Source of the DNA: Euperipatoides rowelli
Lineage: Eukaryota > Onychophora > Udeonychophora > Euonychophora > Peripatopsidae
DNA length: 11,232 nucleotides
Assembly: GCA_003024985.2 (NCBI GenBank)
Contig: PXIH01S0010282.1
Strand: one strand, 5' to 3'
The notes below the pieces were generated by a model. It searched no databases, was not told the DNA's origin, and was given only the letters and a program-made list of their open reading frames with translations. The number at the start of each line of letters is the position of its first letter. The first letter of the stretch is position 1. A program made the translations under genes and the position numbers. Below are positions 1 through 7,529 of the stretch, piece by piece.

Positions 1-204
1 AATGAATTTATTCATTAGATCTACAATATACAGTACATAACTATAAATCATCATATTATACAATTCAGCATTTGATGAATACATGATTACAAATATATTT
101 ATTATATATTATACATGATATATATTCAATACCAAAGTAATTTCAAGTACAATTTTACATGAAAATCCATTTATGATACATAGAAAAAATCCAGAAATTT
201 TCGC

Positions 205-282
205 TGATGGTGGATTCAAACTAGTGACTGACTTTGTAACCGGGGTGCCAAGCGGTCAACATTACAGCTCAACCATGCCCAC
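205..282 (-). repeat. tRNA-like SINE head relic with degenerate pol III A and B boxes
   Basis: Read on the minus strand, this block has an A-box-like TGGTTGAGCTG at 275-265 (9 of 11 against TRGCNNAGYGG) and a B-box-like AGTTTGAATCC at 222-212 (9 of 11 against GGTTCGANTCC). The boxes are 42 bp apart, as in tRNA genes and tRNA-derived SINEs. The sequence between them also has a tRNA-like look (CGCTTGGC, then CCCGGTTAC). It is not a working tRNA: the T-stem halves around TTTGAAT do not pair and I see no proper acceptor stem. In a SINE the body would continue leftwards (positions below 205), but that part is plain AT-rich DNA and I recognise no core domain. The block is GC-richer than its surroundings. 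A tRNA pseudogene is the alternative. The box matches and spacing are seen; the SINE origin is inferred. Confidence 0.45.
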
Positions 283-1435
283 AGTCTTATCTCATCTATA
301 TTACTTATTTTCTATTAGTGCTGTATTAATTCAAGTTTAAGAAAACTGACGAGTGATTCCATACTATATGCATTATTTATATTATTCCGAATAACACTTT
401 CATTCAAGTTTTTAGAATATCCTTGTTTTTGTTTATTTATTTATGGAAAATAAATTTATTTTTTCTATTGATCAAGATACATAATTCAGTGTTAAAAGAT
501 TATTTTGTAGACAAATATTGTAATGTATATTGCCAGTATTTTTTAAGGGAGTCAATTTATTGAGGACTGGCAAGATATAGGGTGGTGTTCTACTATGCGG
601 AAACAGTTGACAATGATAGGAGGTTGAAACTGTTCAAAAGTTGATGGTTGATAGAAAGACAAGTAAGATTACTTCTATAAAAATTTAAAATGAGATTTGA
701 GGGAGGGGGAAGGTAATTCCTATGATGTTATTTTTAAAATATTAAAAAAATATGATGAAATTAGGGTTTAATTTTCAAGTATACTTTATAAACATCACAT
801 TTTGATCATTATATTGAATATTAAACCAGGGTGGATTATATGTAAATAAATCTTAATATTGTTTTTTTTTATCTATTTGGTTGCAATGTAAACAGCCTTC
901 AGCCAAAAATCTGAATGCAAAGTCTCATTTAAATTTTCACAAGTTAACTGATGATTAGATTGTTTTTTATAATAGTCACGGGTCTCAGCCATTGTTATGG
1001 TTACTTCGTAATGAATTAAATCATACATTACATACTGATGGTTATACTTATAAAACTCTAGATTTATAGTCTCAGAATTTTCATTCAGTCTGATCATATC
1101 CATTAATTTTTTACTGATGGCATACATAGAATTGATATGTGTCAAGCATTCTTTTTAAAATTTTGATTATCATATTGATGGTAAAATAGGCTATATAAAT
1201 TTGATGTTTTCCTAAGGATTGATGAATCCTGATGGTTTATCTGGGATCAATCTATCCTGGCCTGCTTAGAAGTATTACCTGGTCTGTAGACTGTAGTTAG
1301 CTAGAGCTGTCACTAAGATTGTTCCTGCTGTAAGATTCCACAATACAAAATCCAGAAAAAAATTCTAGAAACAGATTACCATTTAAAAATATCAAAATAA
1401 ATAGCTATGTTATTTTTTTTCTTATGTAGCTAAAT
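283..1435. other. AT-rich non-coding stretch
   Basis: I see no supported gene here. The longest open stretch is on the minus strand, about 1154 to 873. It has no ATG at its start, no family resemblance, and a length expected about once by chance in 11 kb this AT-rich. Small structures are a perfect hairpin AGGATT-GATG-AATCCT at 1215-1230 and several copies of the word TGATGG (642, 1036, 1115, 1176, 1230, plus one at 205). An AAGGGA motif lies at 545-550. The segment 1190-1340 is slightly richer in G+C but holds no recognisable feature. Confidence 0.6.
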
Positions 1436-1458
1436 ATCACATGATTAAGTCATGTGAT
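1436..1458. repeat. perfect inverted repeat, 9-bp arms with 5-nt loop
   Basis: ATCACATGA (1436-1444) and TCATGTGAT (1450-1458) are exact reverse complements around the loop TTAAG. The arms contain the E-box-like core CACATG/CATGTG. It is isolated and has no T-run to make it a terminator-like signal, so no function is assigned. Confidence 0.7.
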
Positions 1459-1688
1459 CATTGCTAGTTTTCAATCCCAATTTCTATTCTTACTCACTTA
1501 GCTCTCTAGAAATTAGTGCTTATGTCAAGTCCTTATTGTCTATAATAAATCCATATTCTTCTAAATGACACCTTACCTCATTCATTATAAATAACATAAT
1601 CAATCTTTATGTCAACCTAGCCCTTGAGAAGATGAGACATCCCTTCATCACATACACTCTTTTTAGAAGACATTAAGGCCCCATACGC

Positions 1689-1864
1689 ATGGACACTTCA
1701 TAAATGACTCAACCACGGTTGAGCCTTGGATAGTACCATTCATATGGACATTTTCATCCATGGCTCAACCACGGCTGAGCCACCCTTCTTGATACTGGCT
1801 AAGCCGCGGTTGAGGCTTAATCAATGTCCTAGCAAACACAATCCTGGCTATCCACAGTTGAGCC
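1689..1864. repeat. degenerate array of about four near-palindromic 20-bp repeats
   Basis: Four related words occur at 1706-1725, 1762-1781, 1797-1816 and 1846-1864. The second reads GGCTCAACCACGGCTGAGCC. A consensus of GGCTCAACC-AC-GGTTGAGCC is self-complementary except for its centre; copies 1 and 2 each pair at 8 of 9 arm positions, while copies 3 and 4 are more eroded. Copies 1 and 2 also share their 5' flank, beginning ATGGACA at 1689 and 1744, so the underlying unit there is about 37-38 bp with a 55-56 bp step. Starts are 56, 35 and 49 bp apart, so the array is irregular. The repeats stand out as G+C- and CpG-containing islands in AT-rich DNA. A plus-strand open frame across it (1726-1938) is a by-product of the repeat, not a gene. 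Confidence 0.75.
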
Positions 1865-2097
1865 GTGTTGGTGTTTCATTTTTATGCCTGCGTTATTTTT
1901 TTTATTTATTTTTTTGCTTTCAAAATGTTGGAACGTGACTGTTGTAGCTTTAACCATTTACAATTTTTTTCCCCGTATTATTATTGTATAATGGAAAAGA
2001 AAAGAACGTGAGTGGCTATAAAATGCAATTAATATAATTTATTTACTGCAAATGATACTCACAAACAGAAATACTTTACTTAGAATGTAGAAAAATT
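1865..2097. other. AT-rich spacer
   Basis: Mostly T-rich then A-rich sequence, including a T-rich stretch around 1890-1925. No coding signal or structured RNA is recognised. Confidence 0.6.
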
Positions 2098-2180
2098 AAT
2101 AATTCAGATTATTAATAATAATATACAGGTAGACTATTAGACTACTTATAGTCTACCTTATAAATCTAGTCTGAATTATT
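2098..2180. repeat. nested inverted repeat (outer 11-bp and inner 11-bp stems)
   Basis: The outer arms AATAATTCAGA (2098-2108) and TCTGAATTATT (2170-2180) are exact reverse complements. Nested inside, AGGTAGACTAT (2127-2137) and ATAGTCTACCT (2148-2158) are also exact, enclosing a 10-nt loop. The AT-rich segments between the stems (2109-2126 and 2159-2169) are only partly complementary. On transcription it would fold into a long two-part hairpin. It could be a small MITE-like palindrome or a hairpin RNA source; no terminal target duplication is obvious. Confidence 0.75.
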
Positions 2181-2306
2181 CATAATTTGTAAAATTAGTT
2201 ATTTTTAATTCAATTAATGCATTTATCTTTGTAAATTTTCTTTAGTAGCAAATAAAGTTTGCTTGAGAAAAAAAAAATGTGCCGCAAATATTGTAGAAGG
2301 CAAACG

Positions 2307-2318
2307 TAGCCTAGGCTA
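2307..2318. repeat. 12-bp perfect palindrome
   Basis: TAGCCTAGGCTA reads the same on both strands. It is one of the few G+C-containing words in this stretch and lies between the two hairpins at 2098-2180 and 2323-2361. It may belong to the same element or be chance. Confidence 0.6.
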
Positions 2319-2322
2319 TATC

Positions 2323-2361
2323 ACAAAATTATATAATGATATTAGCATTATATGATTTTGT
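2323..2361. repeat. hairpin: 16-bp stem, 7-nt loop
   Basis: ACAAAATTATATAATG (2323-2338) pairs with CATTATATGATTTTGT (2346-2361) at 15 of 16 positions. The remaining pair is a G-T wobble (T2330 with G2354). The loop ATATTAG is 7 nt. After a one-base mismatch outside the stem, two more pairs form. A stem this long is too short for a typical animal pre-miRNA and very AT-rich, so a simple inverted repeat or MITE remnant is more likely. Confidence 0.75.
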
Positions 2362-2421
2362 TATTTACATGACTTGCTTTCTTCAATACATATTTACGGC
2401 AATGTTTTTTTTTTNTAACAG

Positions 2422-2697
2422 ATAGAAAAAAACTTAAATATTATTTTTTGTTCTATTTATTGTCAAGAATTTTATCATATAAAGAAAAAAAAACTTGAAC
2501 AAACATATTTTTTTTTCTATTGTCATATTTATAAAAGTCGGGCATTCATTACGCTTGTATTTACAATATGTCCAGATAATGCATTGTTATATATTTAAAA
2601 ATCTATAGAAAAAAAAACTTAATTATTATTTTTTGTTCTATTTATTGTCAAGAATTTTATTTTATCAAGAAAAAAAATCCAACAAACATATTTTTTT
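2422..2697. repeat. two direct copies of a block of about 92 bp, offset 185 bp
   Basis: Copy 1 (about 2422-2511) and copy 2 (about 2605-2697) share the same order of landmarks. These are ATAGAAAAAAA, an ACTTAA word, TTATTTTTTGTTCTATTTAT, TGTCAAGAATTTTAT, an A-run, then AACAAACATA and a T-run. A 28-bp core is identical (2448-2475 and 2633-2660), giving a 185-bp offset. The roughly 93-bp spacer holds unrelated-looking sequence. A weaker resemblance between the sequence before copy 1 and the spacer hints that the true unit is about 185 bp and that the array has been eroded. Copy 1 is preceded by an ambiguous base at 2415, so assembly here may be imperfect. No coding capacity. Confidence 0.8.
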
Positions 2698-2698
2698 A

Positions 2699-5259
2699 TG
2701 AGTTACTCCAATTTGTTTCTAAAAAAAAAAAACCAGTTTATCTTACATTTTTCATACTGTTCTCTGTCATTTGAGATAGAATTTTTTGGTTTTGATTTTT
2801 GAAATCTGCATTAAATTTCGATTTTAATAATATAAAAGTTTATTCCTAAATGTTTTATAAATAGAACATAATATTTGTATTATGATACCTGAAAGTCAAT
2901 AATATTAAAAAAGCGGTCGCGTGTCATAAAATTTATGTATAAGCATCTTTTTACATATAATTCTAAAAATTAACTATAAAATGGGCTATGTGCATGGTAA
3001 AAACCTACCAATATTGTAGTGCGGAGTTAGTTTTAGGAATACAAGGCAGAGATAAACCTACAAGACCATACACATAGACACATTTTATAAAAAATTGAAT
3101 TTGTCATCAATTTTACGACAGCTTGGTCTCTCTTGATATATGTGTATATAATTGTTGTTTGTAAGCATGCATGTTCTCTATGTAATATTAGCCTTGCACC
3201 AAACTGGACCAAATTTGGCATAGTCAATCTTTAGGACCTATCACAAAATACAGGCTATTATTAAACCAGGATATCCCATTGCTGACTATGTGTGGACAGG
3301 TTTTTTTAGAAGTTGTGTAGCTTTGGATATATCACTCTCACCTCTTTAAATGTTAAATAAATTATATAAATCTGCTTCCACTAGAAAATTGGCCAAAACA
3401 TATATGTTCTTAAATGGAGCCCAATATGTGCACTTATCCAGTTTGATAATTAATTATATCAAATATATTGGGGTATGATTAATTCTCTCATGCTTTTAAA
3501 TCACTTCACTTCTTCACTAAGTTATTGGCATAAAATGGAATTCACAGACATTATTCTTTCTTCATGCTCCAAGAGTAATTACATGTTTTGGAAATATGGT
3601 ATTTCAAAAATATGATAAGAATGAACAAAAGTATTGGCCACTCAATCAATATTGAAATTATACAATTTATGTGTAGACAATATTTTATAACTTTACCTTG
3701 CACTTAGAAGTTTTTTTCACTGTCAGTTCTTGTAAGGTTTATCAAAATGTGCTATCAGTTGAAAGCATATATTTAGCGCATGAGTGATATTCTTGTTTTT
3801 AGTTAGAAACTTATGTTTTCATTACATTCAATGCTTTATTAAAAAATAATCAACTAATGTGATTGTTGTATTTGTCTTTGACTCATCATTTTCTTAACAG
3901 TTAATGTTTTATATTTGTCATATCATTGTATTATAATTGCTCCGAAAGTTCAAGGAAAGTAAATATAGTAGCTCTGGACTTTTATTATTGGTATAAGGAA
4001 CCATATTAAGGGAAATTAATTTATCAATAATACTGACTTATTACCTTTGTCATGGCTAGCTTTGCTGGTATATGATATTATAGCCTATGCTTTTATCTCA
4101 TTGTATTTTTGCCTTTACTATAACATCATTCTTAATTTGATAACCTTATAGTTAACTACTGCCAATATTTACTCAGTCTTCTTTATCATTTATGCTTTTA
4201 GTTTTTGCTAATAAATAGAAATAATTGTATTATTTANTTTAAAAAAAAAAAGAAATCTTACAATTTTCCAGGCTTTTATTGTAAAGTGAATATTTTATTT
4301 TATCATTTATAAATAAAATGTTTCAAATAGTCCTTTGTTATGATTTGAAAATAATTTGTAGGCTTCCCTGTTTTCTAAATCTAATTTGTTGCAGTATAAT
4401 GACCGTAATGTATTCATTAGGGATACAAGAATAGTAAATTTGGGTGAAGATCTATCAGAGACATTATATAGAGATTGATGATGATGCTTAGCTATGCAGA
4501 GTTTTGGCAATGATGTCCCTATGGTACATAGAATGCCGACACATGTCTACCATGCAATACCAGGGAGTTTGGCTTTATTTGATTAATGCAAAAATTTTAA
4601 ATGAAAACAGCAAGGCATTTTACATTATGCGACATTAAACTTTTTTAAGTGAAATTCAAACTGGAGTTGAAATTTAGCATTTAAATCTCAATATTTTTGA
4701 TTAAACCCAAATTTAGAATTGTATTTTTTTTTAATAGACTTTTAATAAAGGTAAACTGATACAATTTTATACCGATTATTTTAATTAATAAATCCTTAAA
4801 ATAGATTATTAAAAGGCTATGATTGTGTATAATTTAACTAAGACTTTTTTTTTTTTTAGTAGTTACAATTAAGTGTCTCTTACAACTACTCTCTGGGCAA
4901 TTAAATTATTTACTGTTATTTTAGATTAAATGTTCTTCAAAACACCATTAAACATCATTACTTTTGTTACTCGTTATATAGATTATTCATTAGGAGTACT
5001 TTTCTATTATTGTTTTTAATAAGGCCAGAAAAAAAAAAAAAAAACATTTTGTGGTTTAACTTGCTTAGTATTTATTTTAAAATCTTATTTTAAATATTTA
5101 TTTTTGGGGGTGGGGTAAATTTTAATGCCAAAATCATTTTTCATTATTATTAAAGTCATATTAAAAATATGCATTCAAACTTTATCATTTTTTTAATGTA
5201 TTACTTGTTTAATTAATTGAAAAATATAAAGTCTATTCTATGAAAGGATTGAATTTATA
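2699..5259. other. long AT-rich non-coding stretch
   Basis: I find no gene or recognisable mobile element in these 2.5 kb. Minus-strand open frames at 3033-3227 and 4307-4510 are short, match nothing I know and are expected by chance. Minor structures are an inverted repeat TTTGATA/TATCAAA at 3442-3463, an AAGGGA motif at 4008-4013, an ambiguous base at 4237 inside an A/T tract, a run of 16 A at 5029-5044, and GGGGGTGGGG near 5105-5115. An acceptor-like TTTTCTTAACAG ends at 3900 without a convincing exon after it. Confidence 0.6.
5029..5044. repeat. A16 homopolymer
   Basis: Sixteen consecutive A. It could be the poly(A) end of an old retroposed copy, but I see no flanking target-site duplication or recognisable body upstream, so it is recorded only as a simple repeat. 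Confidence 0.8.
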
Positions 5260-5352
5260 TTTTCCCTTCCACCTTTCCTCCTGCTCTCTTGCCACTTTTT
5301 CCAAATCTCCATGCCAACCCTTTCCCCACCCTCCATTCTCCTTTCAGTCTTC
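5260..5352. repeat. polypyrimidine tract ending in a splice-acceptor-like CTTTCAG
   Basis: About 84 % of these 93 bases are C or T (15 purines), and C is far commoner than elsewhere in the window. Near its right end, CTCCTTTCAG at 5338-5347 fits a 3' splice site, with AG at 5346-5347. The plus frame running through it (5240-5455) is rich in Ser, Pro and Phe only because of the C/T bias, so I do not call it a gene. No donor or matching exon is evident. A simple CT-rich repeat is the plain reading. Confidence 0.6.
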
Positions 5353-5585
5353 CAATACATACAATATTTATCTGTTTGCTAATTTCTTGCCTATAAAACC
5401 AACTATTATTTATAAGGAGAGAAGCTTAAAAAAAACTCCACCAGAGCACTGGTGAAGGTGACACTGATTCAATAACTTATTGCAGTTCCCACACTAAATG
5501 TATGTTCACTAAACATTCATCATTTGTGAATATTTGTCTTAATGGAGGCAAAGTCATACACATATTTGCTTTTAGATTTTTCTAC

Positions 5586-6240
5586 TTAATGTTCATATCT
5601 GATCCATCTTGATAGTGTATTGTAATATTCTTCAACTCTGGACAATAAATTCTCTATTTCTAATAATGGTACCATCTTTTCTTTCATTGCTATTATTTGT
5701 TTAGTTTTCTTCAAACTTTTATTTTCTTCTATTGTTTTCTTGATCAAATCACAGTAGAATGTCCATACATCTTTTATAATGCATTTGGTAATGTTTTAAA
5801 GACCTCAACATATAAAATTTTGGTTTTTAAGTTTTCCTTGTTTTTAATTTCATAGCACCTTTTCATTGGATCTTTAGTCTCTTGTGTTAGTTTCTTCTTA
5901 AGTTTATTCTATTTTGTACCAGCAATAAATACATTTACTGCAGCTAAGATATTTTATCTGATATTAAAGTTGATTTCTTCCAAATTTTGTACTTCTTCCG
6001 ACATATCTATTAATGAGTTTTTGAGTTCTAACTGAAACTCATGTGTATGTTTTCATAGGTTCTTCATTTGCCAAGTTTAATCATTCCTAGTGCTGTATTT
6101 AGAAAGGTAAAGTACCTTATTATCCTGTGATCACTACTTGTGTTGAATTGTTTGAGTACTGAAATGTCTTGCACTATGTTCTTCTTGTCAACATGTATGT
6201 AATCAATTTCATTTTTCACAATGGATATGTTGTGCCTGTC
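5586..6240 (-). mobile_element. RTE-clade LINE relic: endonuclease C-terminus and endonuclease-RT linker, frameshifted
   Basis: Read on the minus strand, three frames in succession give recognisable pieces of an RTE-type LINE polyprotein. Frame 1 (6240 to 6067) contains NEIDYI at 6213-6196 and SDHR at 6135-6124. These match the C-terminal part of apurinic-endonuclease-like domains, where the Asp-His of SDH is catalytic. It ends at TGA 6066-6064. Frame 2 (about 6052 to 5745) carries FQLELKN, then LTQETK, KNKENLKTK and VEVFKTL, with internal stops including 5956-5954. Frame 3 (5756 to 5586) carries DLIKKTIEENKSLKK and RVEEYYNTL, ending in TAA. This order (endonuclease end, charged linker, EEYY segment) is the layout of RTE proteins just before the reverse transcriptase. 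The N-terminal endonuclease and the RT are missing, so this is a dead fragment truncated at both ends. Clade assignment rests on remembered family motifs. Confidence 0.8.
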
Positions 6241-6245
6241 AGGGG

Positions 6246-6331
6246 AGCCTATATATAGATATAGGCTTACAGTAATAATTAAACTTGTAAATACTGTATT
6301 AAATTTTCAATATTTTTTAATTAAACAGTAT
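6246..6331. repeat. cluster of inverted repeats between the two LINE relics
   Basis: AGCCTATAT (6246-6254) and ATATAGGCT (6259-6267) form a perfect 9-bp stem around ATAG. Directly after it, TACAGTA (6268-6274) can pair with TACTGTA (6292-6298), and ATACTGT (6291-6297) can instead pair with ACAGTAT (6325-6331), so the middle arm has two possible partners. The cluster fills the gap in which neither LINE reading frame can be followed. It may be a filler created at an insertion or rearrangement junction, or chance in AT-rich DNA. Confidence 0.6.
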
Positions 6332-6340
6332 ACACCCTTT

Positions 6341-6980
6341 AAAAAAACTATTATTTATCAAATTATGGAACATTCCATTTTTACAAGGTTTACCCCTGTC
6401 ATCTATATTGTTTTCTCTTCATGTAATGGATCTAGTAATGATAATCAAGGACAGCATTGAATATATATGGCTTATGACAAAATGGCAGTGGTAAAAGCAA
6501 TTTCTCATACAGATGATTTATCTATCTTTGTTAATTCATGTTCAGAAATGAAAAAGTTAATTAATATTGTTAAAGATTTTGAATCAATGACTGGAAATGG
6601 TATAAATCTAGATAAGTTTTATATCTATAACTTAAAATCTCAAAAAGTTATTATTGATCCTGTGTTAAAAGGTAAACATCAGTCAAATTTAGGGATTAAC
6701 TTTCCAATCAATAAATTGTTCTCAATGGAAAAATTGATCTTCTTAAATAGTTTACATGGCATAAATGAATATTTAAAAAAAAAACCCAGTCTCAAATATT
6801 TATCATGGCTCCAAAAGGTACTTATTATCAATATTTTAATCATCACCAAATTGATATATTAAATTATTTATCATTGGGGACAATCTCTAAAGAGTTTTGA
6901 TTATCAGATCAAAGAGTATTGGGATTATCATTTTTGAACTTTAAGTCAAACATTGTAGTAAAATTTGTATTTCTCTTGGT
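6341..6980 (+). mobile_element. L1/Tx1-type LINE reverse transcriptase relic (palm to thumb), catalytic box HTDD
   Basis: The open part begins at 6467 and runs 131 codons to 6862. Its residues 12-22, ISHTDDLSIFV, correspond to the YADD catalytic box of reverse transcriptase (box at 6506-6517). After it come FESMTG-GINLDK (residues 38-50), LGINF (75-79) and W-x-x-KVLIINILIITKLIY (114-131). That order is typical of L1 and Tx1 LINEs. The same frame upstream, interrupted by TGA at 6458-6460, gives IIYQIMEHSI and TPVIYIVF. These fit the segments around RQGCPLSP, but the RQGCP part itself seems deleted near 6386-6394. Past 6862 another frame (from 6871) yields VLGLSFLNF, like the GGLG segment, to about 6980. 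A nonsense codon, a likely small deletion, a frameshift and Tyr-Ala to His-Thr in the active site mark it as inactive. It has no endonuclease, and its 3' end is not recognisable. Confidence 0.8.
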
Positions 6981-7180
6981 CTTCATCAGTTACACTAGTA
7001 TAAAATTGTTAATTGGTGTCTCACTTTTTTTTTTCTATATATCTTCTAATTTGTAACAAGATAGTAAAAATGAATAAATTGTATTTCAATCAACTATTTC
7101 TAACAATAATTCTTATTATTACTTATTAGAGTGCTCCGGTACATTTCAGGTACACCATGTAGAAGTGATAAATAGAGTTT

Positions 7181-7219
7181 TAATGGTAACATGCTAATAG
7201 TATTTTTCTGTCACCATTA
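7181..7219. repeat. inverted repeat, 11-bp arms with one mismatch
   Basis: TAATGGTAACA (7181-7191) pairs with TGTCACCATTA (7209-7219) at 10 of 11 positions around a 17-nt loop. It is an isolated structure in a slightly G+C-richer patch downstream of the RT relic. Confidence 0.55.
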
Positions 7220-7513
7220 TCATGGAGTTCAATCTTACTAAGTAGCTTAACTACCATAGTCTCATATAGGCATATAGGGCATCCACAGTTCAGATTGGGG
7301 AGGGATGTCCACAGAAGTGAAACCATCAGTAGAATCCTGAGTTTAAAACAACATTAAGGGTATAATATTGCAGACGGTTAAGGAGCTGATTTTCCTCATC
7401 CTTGCACATGTCAGTTTACATTATATTATATTCTCTATTCTAATCAACATTTTTACATATTTATGTCTTGTTCCTTTTTTTCTTTCTTCTTCAGTCTAAT
7501 TCAGATAATTACT

Positions 7514-7529
7514 AAAAAAAAAAAAAAAA
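7514..7529. repeat. A16 homopolymer, possible 3' tail of the RT relic
   Basis: Sixteen consecutive A, on the same strand as and about 530 bp past the last recognisable reverse transcriptase codons. That position would suit a LINE 3' poly(A), but similar A-runs are scattered through the whole window and no target-site duplication is seen, so the link is only a possibility. Confidence 0.4.

Noticed and set aside
873-1154. Minus-strand open frame of about 90 codons
   Set aside because: It begins at a TTG rather than an ATG, has no recognisable motif and no good splice acceptor, and about one frame this long is expected by chance in 11 kb this AT-rich.
1706-1864. CRISPR array from regularly spaced palindromic repeats
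   Set aside because: Spacing is irregular (56, 35, 49 bp), copies are too diverged, there are no cas genes and the DNA is eukaryotic.
1726-1938. Plus-strand open frame of 71 codons
   Set aside because: It runs through the palindromic repeat array and then a T-rich tract; its length comes from the repeat's lower stop frequency, not from a gene.
3033-3227. Minus-strand open frame of 64 codons
   Set aside because: Short, no family resemblance, within chance expectation.
4307-4510. Minus-strand open frame of 67 codons
   Set aside because: Short, no motif, within chance expectation for this base composition.
5240-5455. Plus-strand Ser/Pro/Phe-rich open frame
   Set aside because: The composition is explained by the C/T tract at 5260-5352; no domain and no transcript signal.
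5439-5478. Continuation of the RTE relic past 5586, or a flipped KAPGE-like RT motif near 5445-5470
   Set aside because: Only a few residues match after allowing frameshifts, and the sequence there is dominated by a chance palindrome CACCAG-AGCA-CTGGTG.
6221-6400. Plus-strand open frame starting at 6221 as a gene of its own
   Set aside because: Only its last part (from about 6341) resembles reverse transcriptase and shares the frame of the relic after 6467; the start is unrelated junction sequence.
5586-6980. A single LINE with twin-priming 5' inversion as the main call
   Set aside because: The order fits, but the endonuclease-linker looks RTE-like and the RT looks L1/Tx1-like, so two insertions are preferred; kept as a finding to test.
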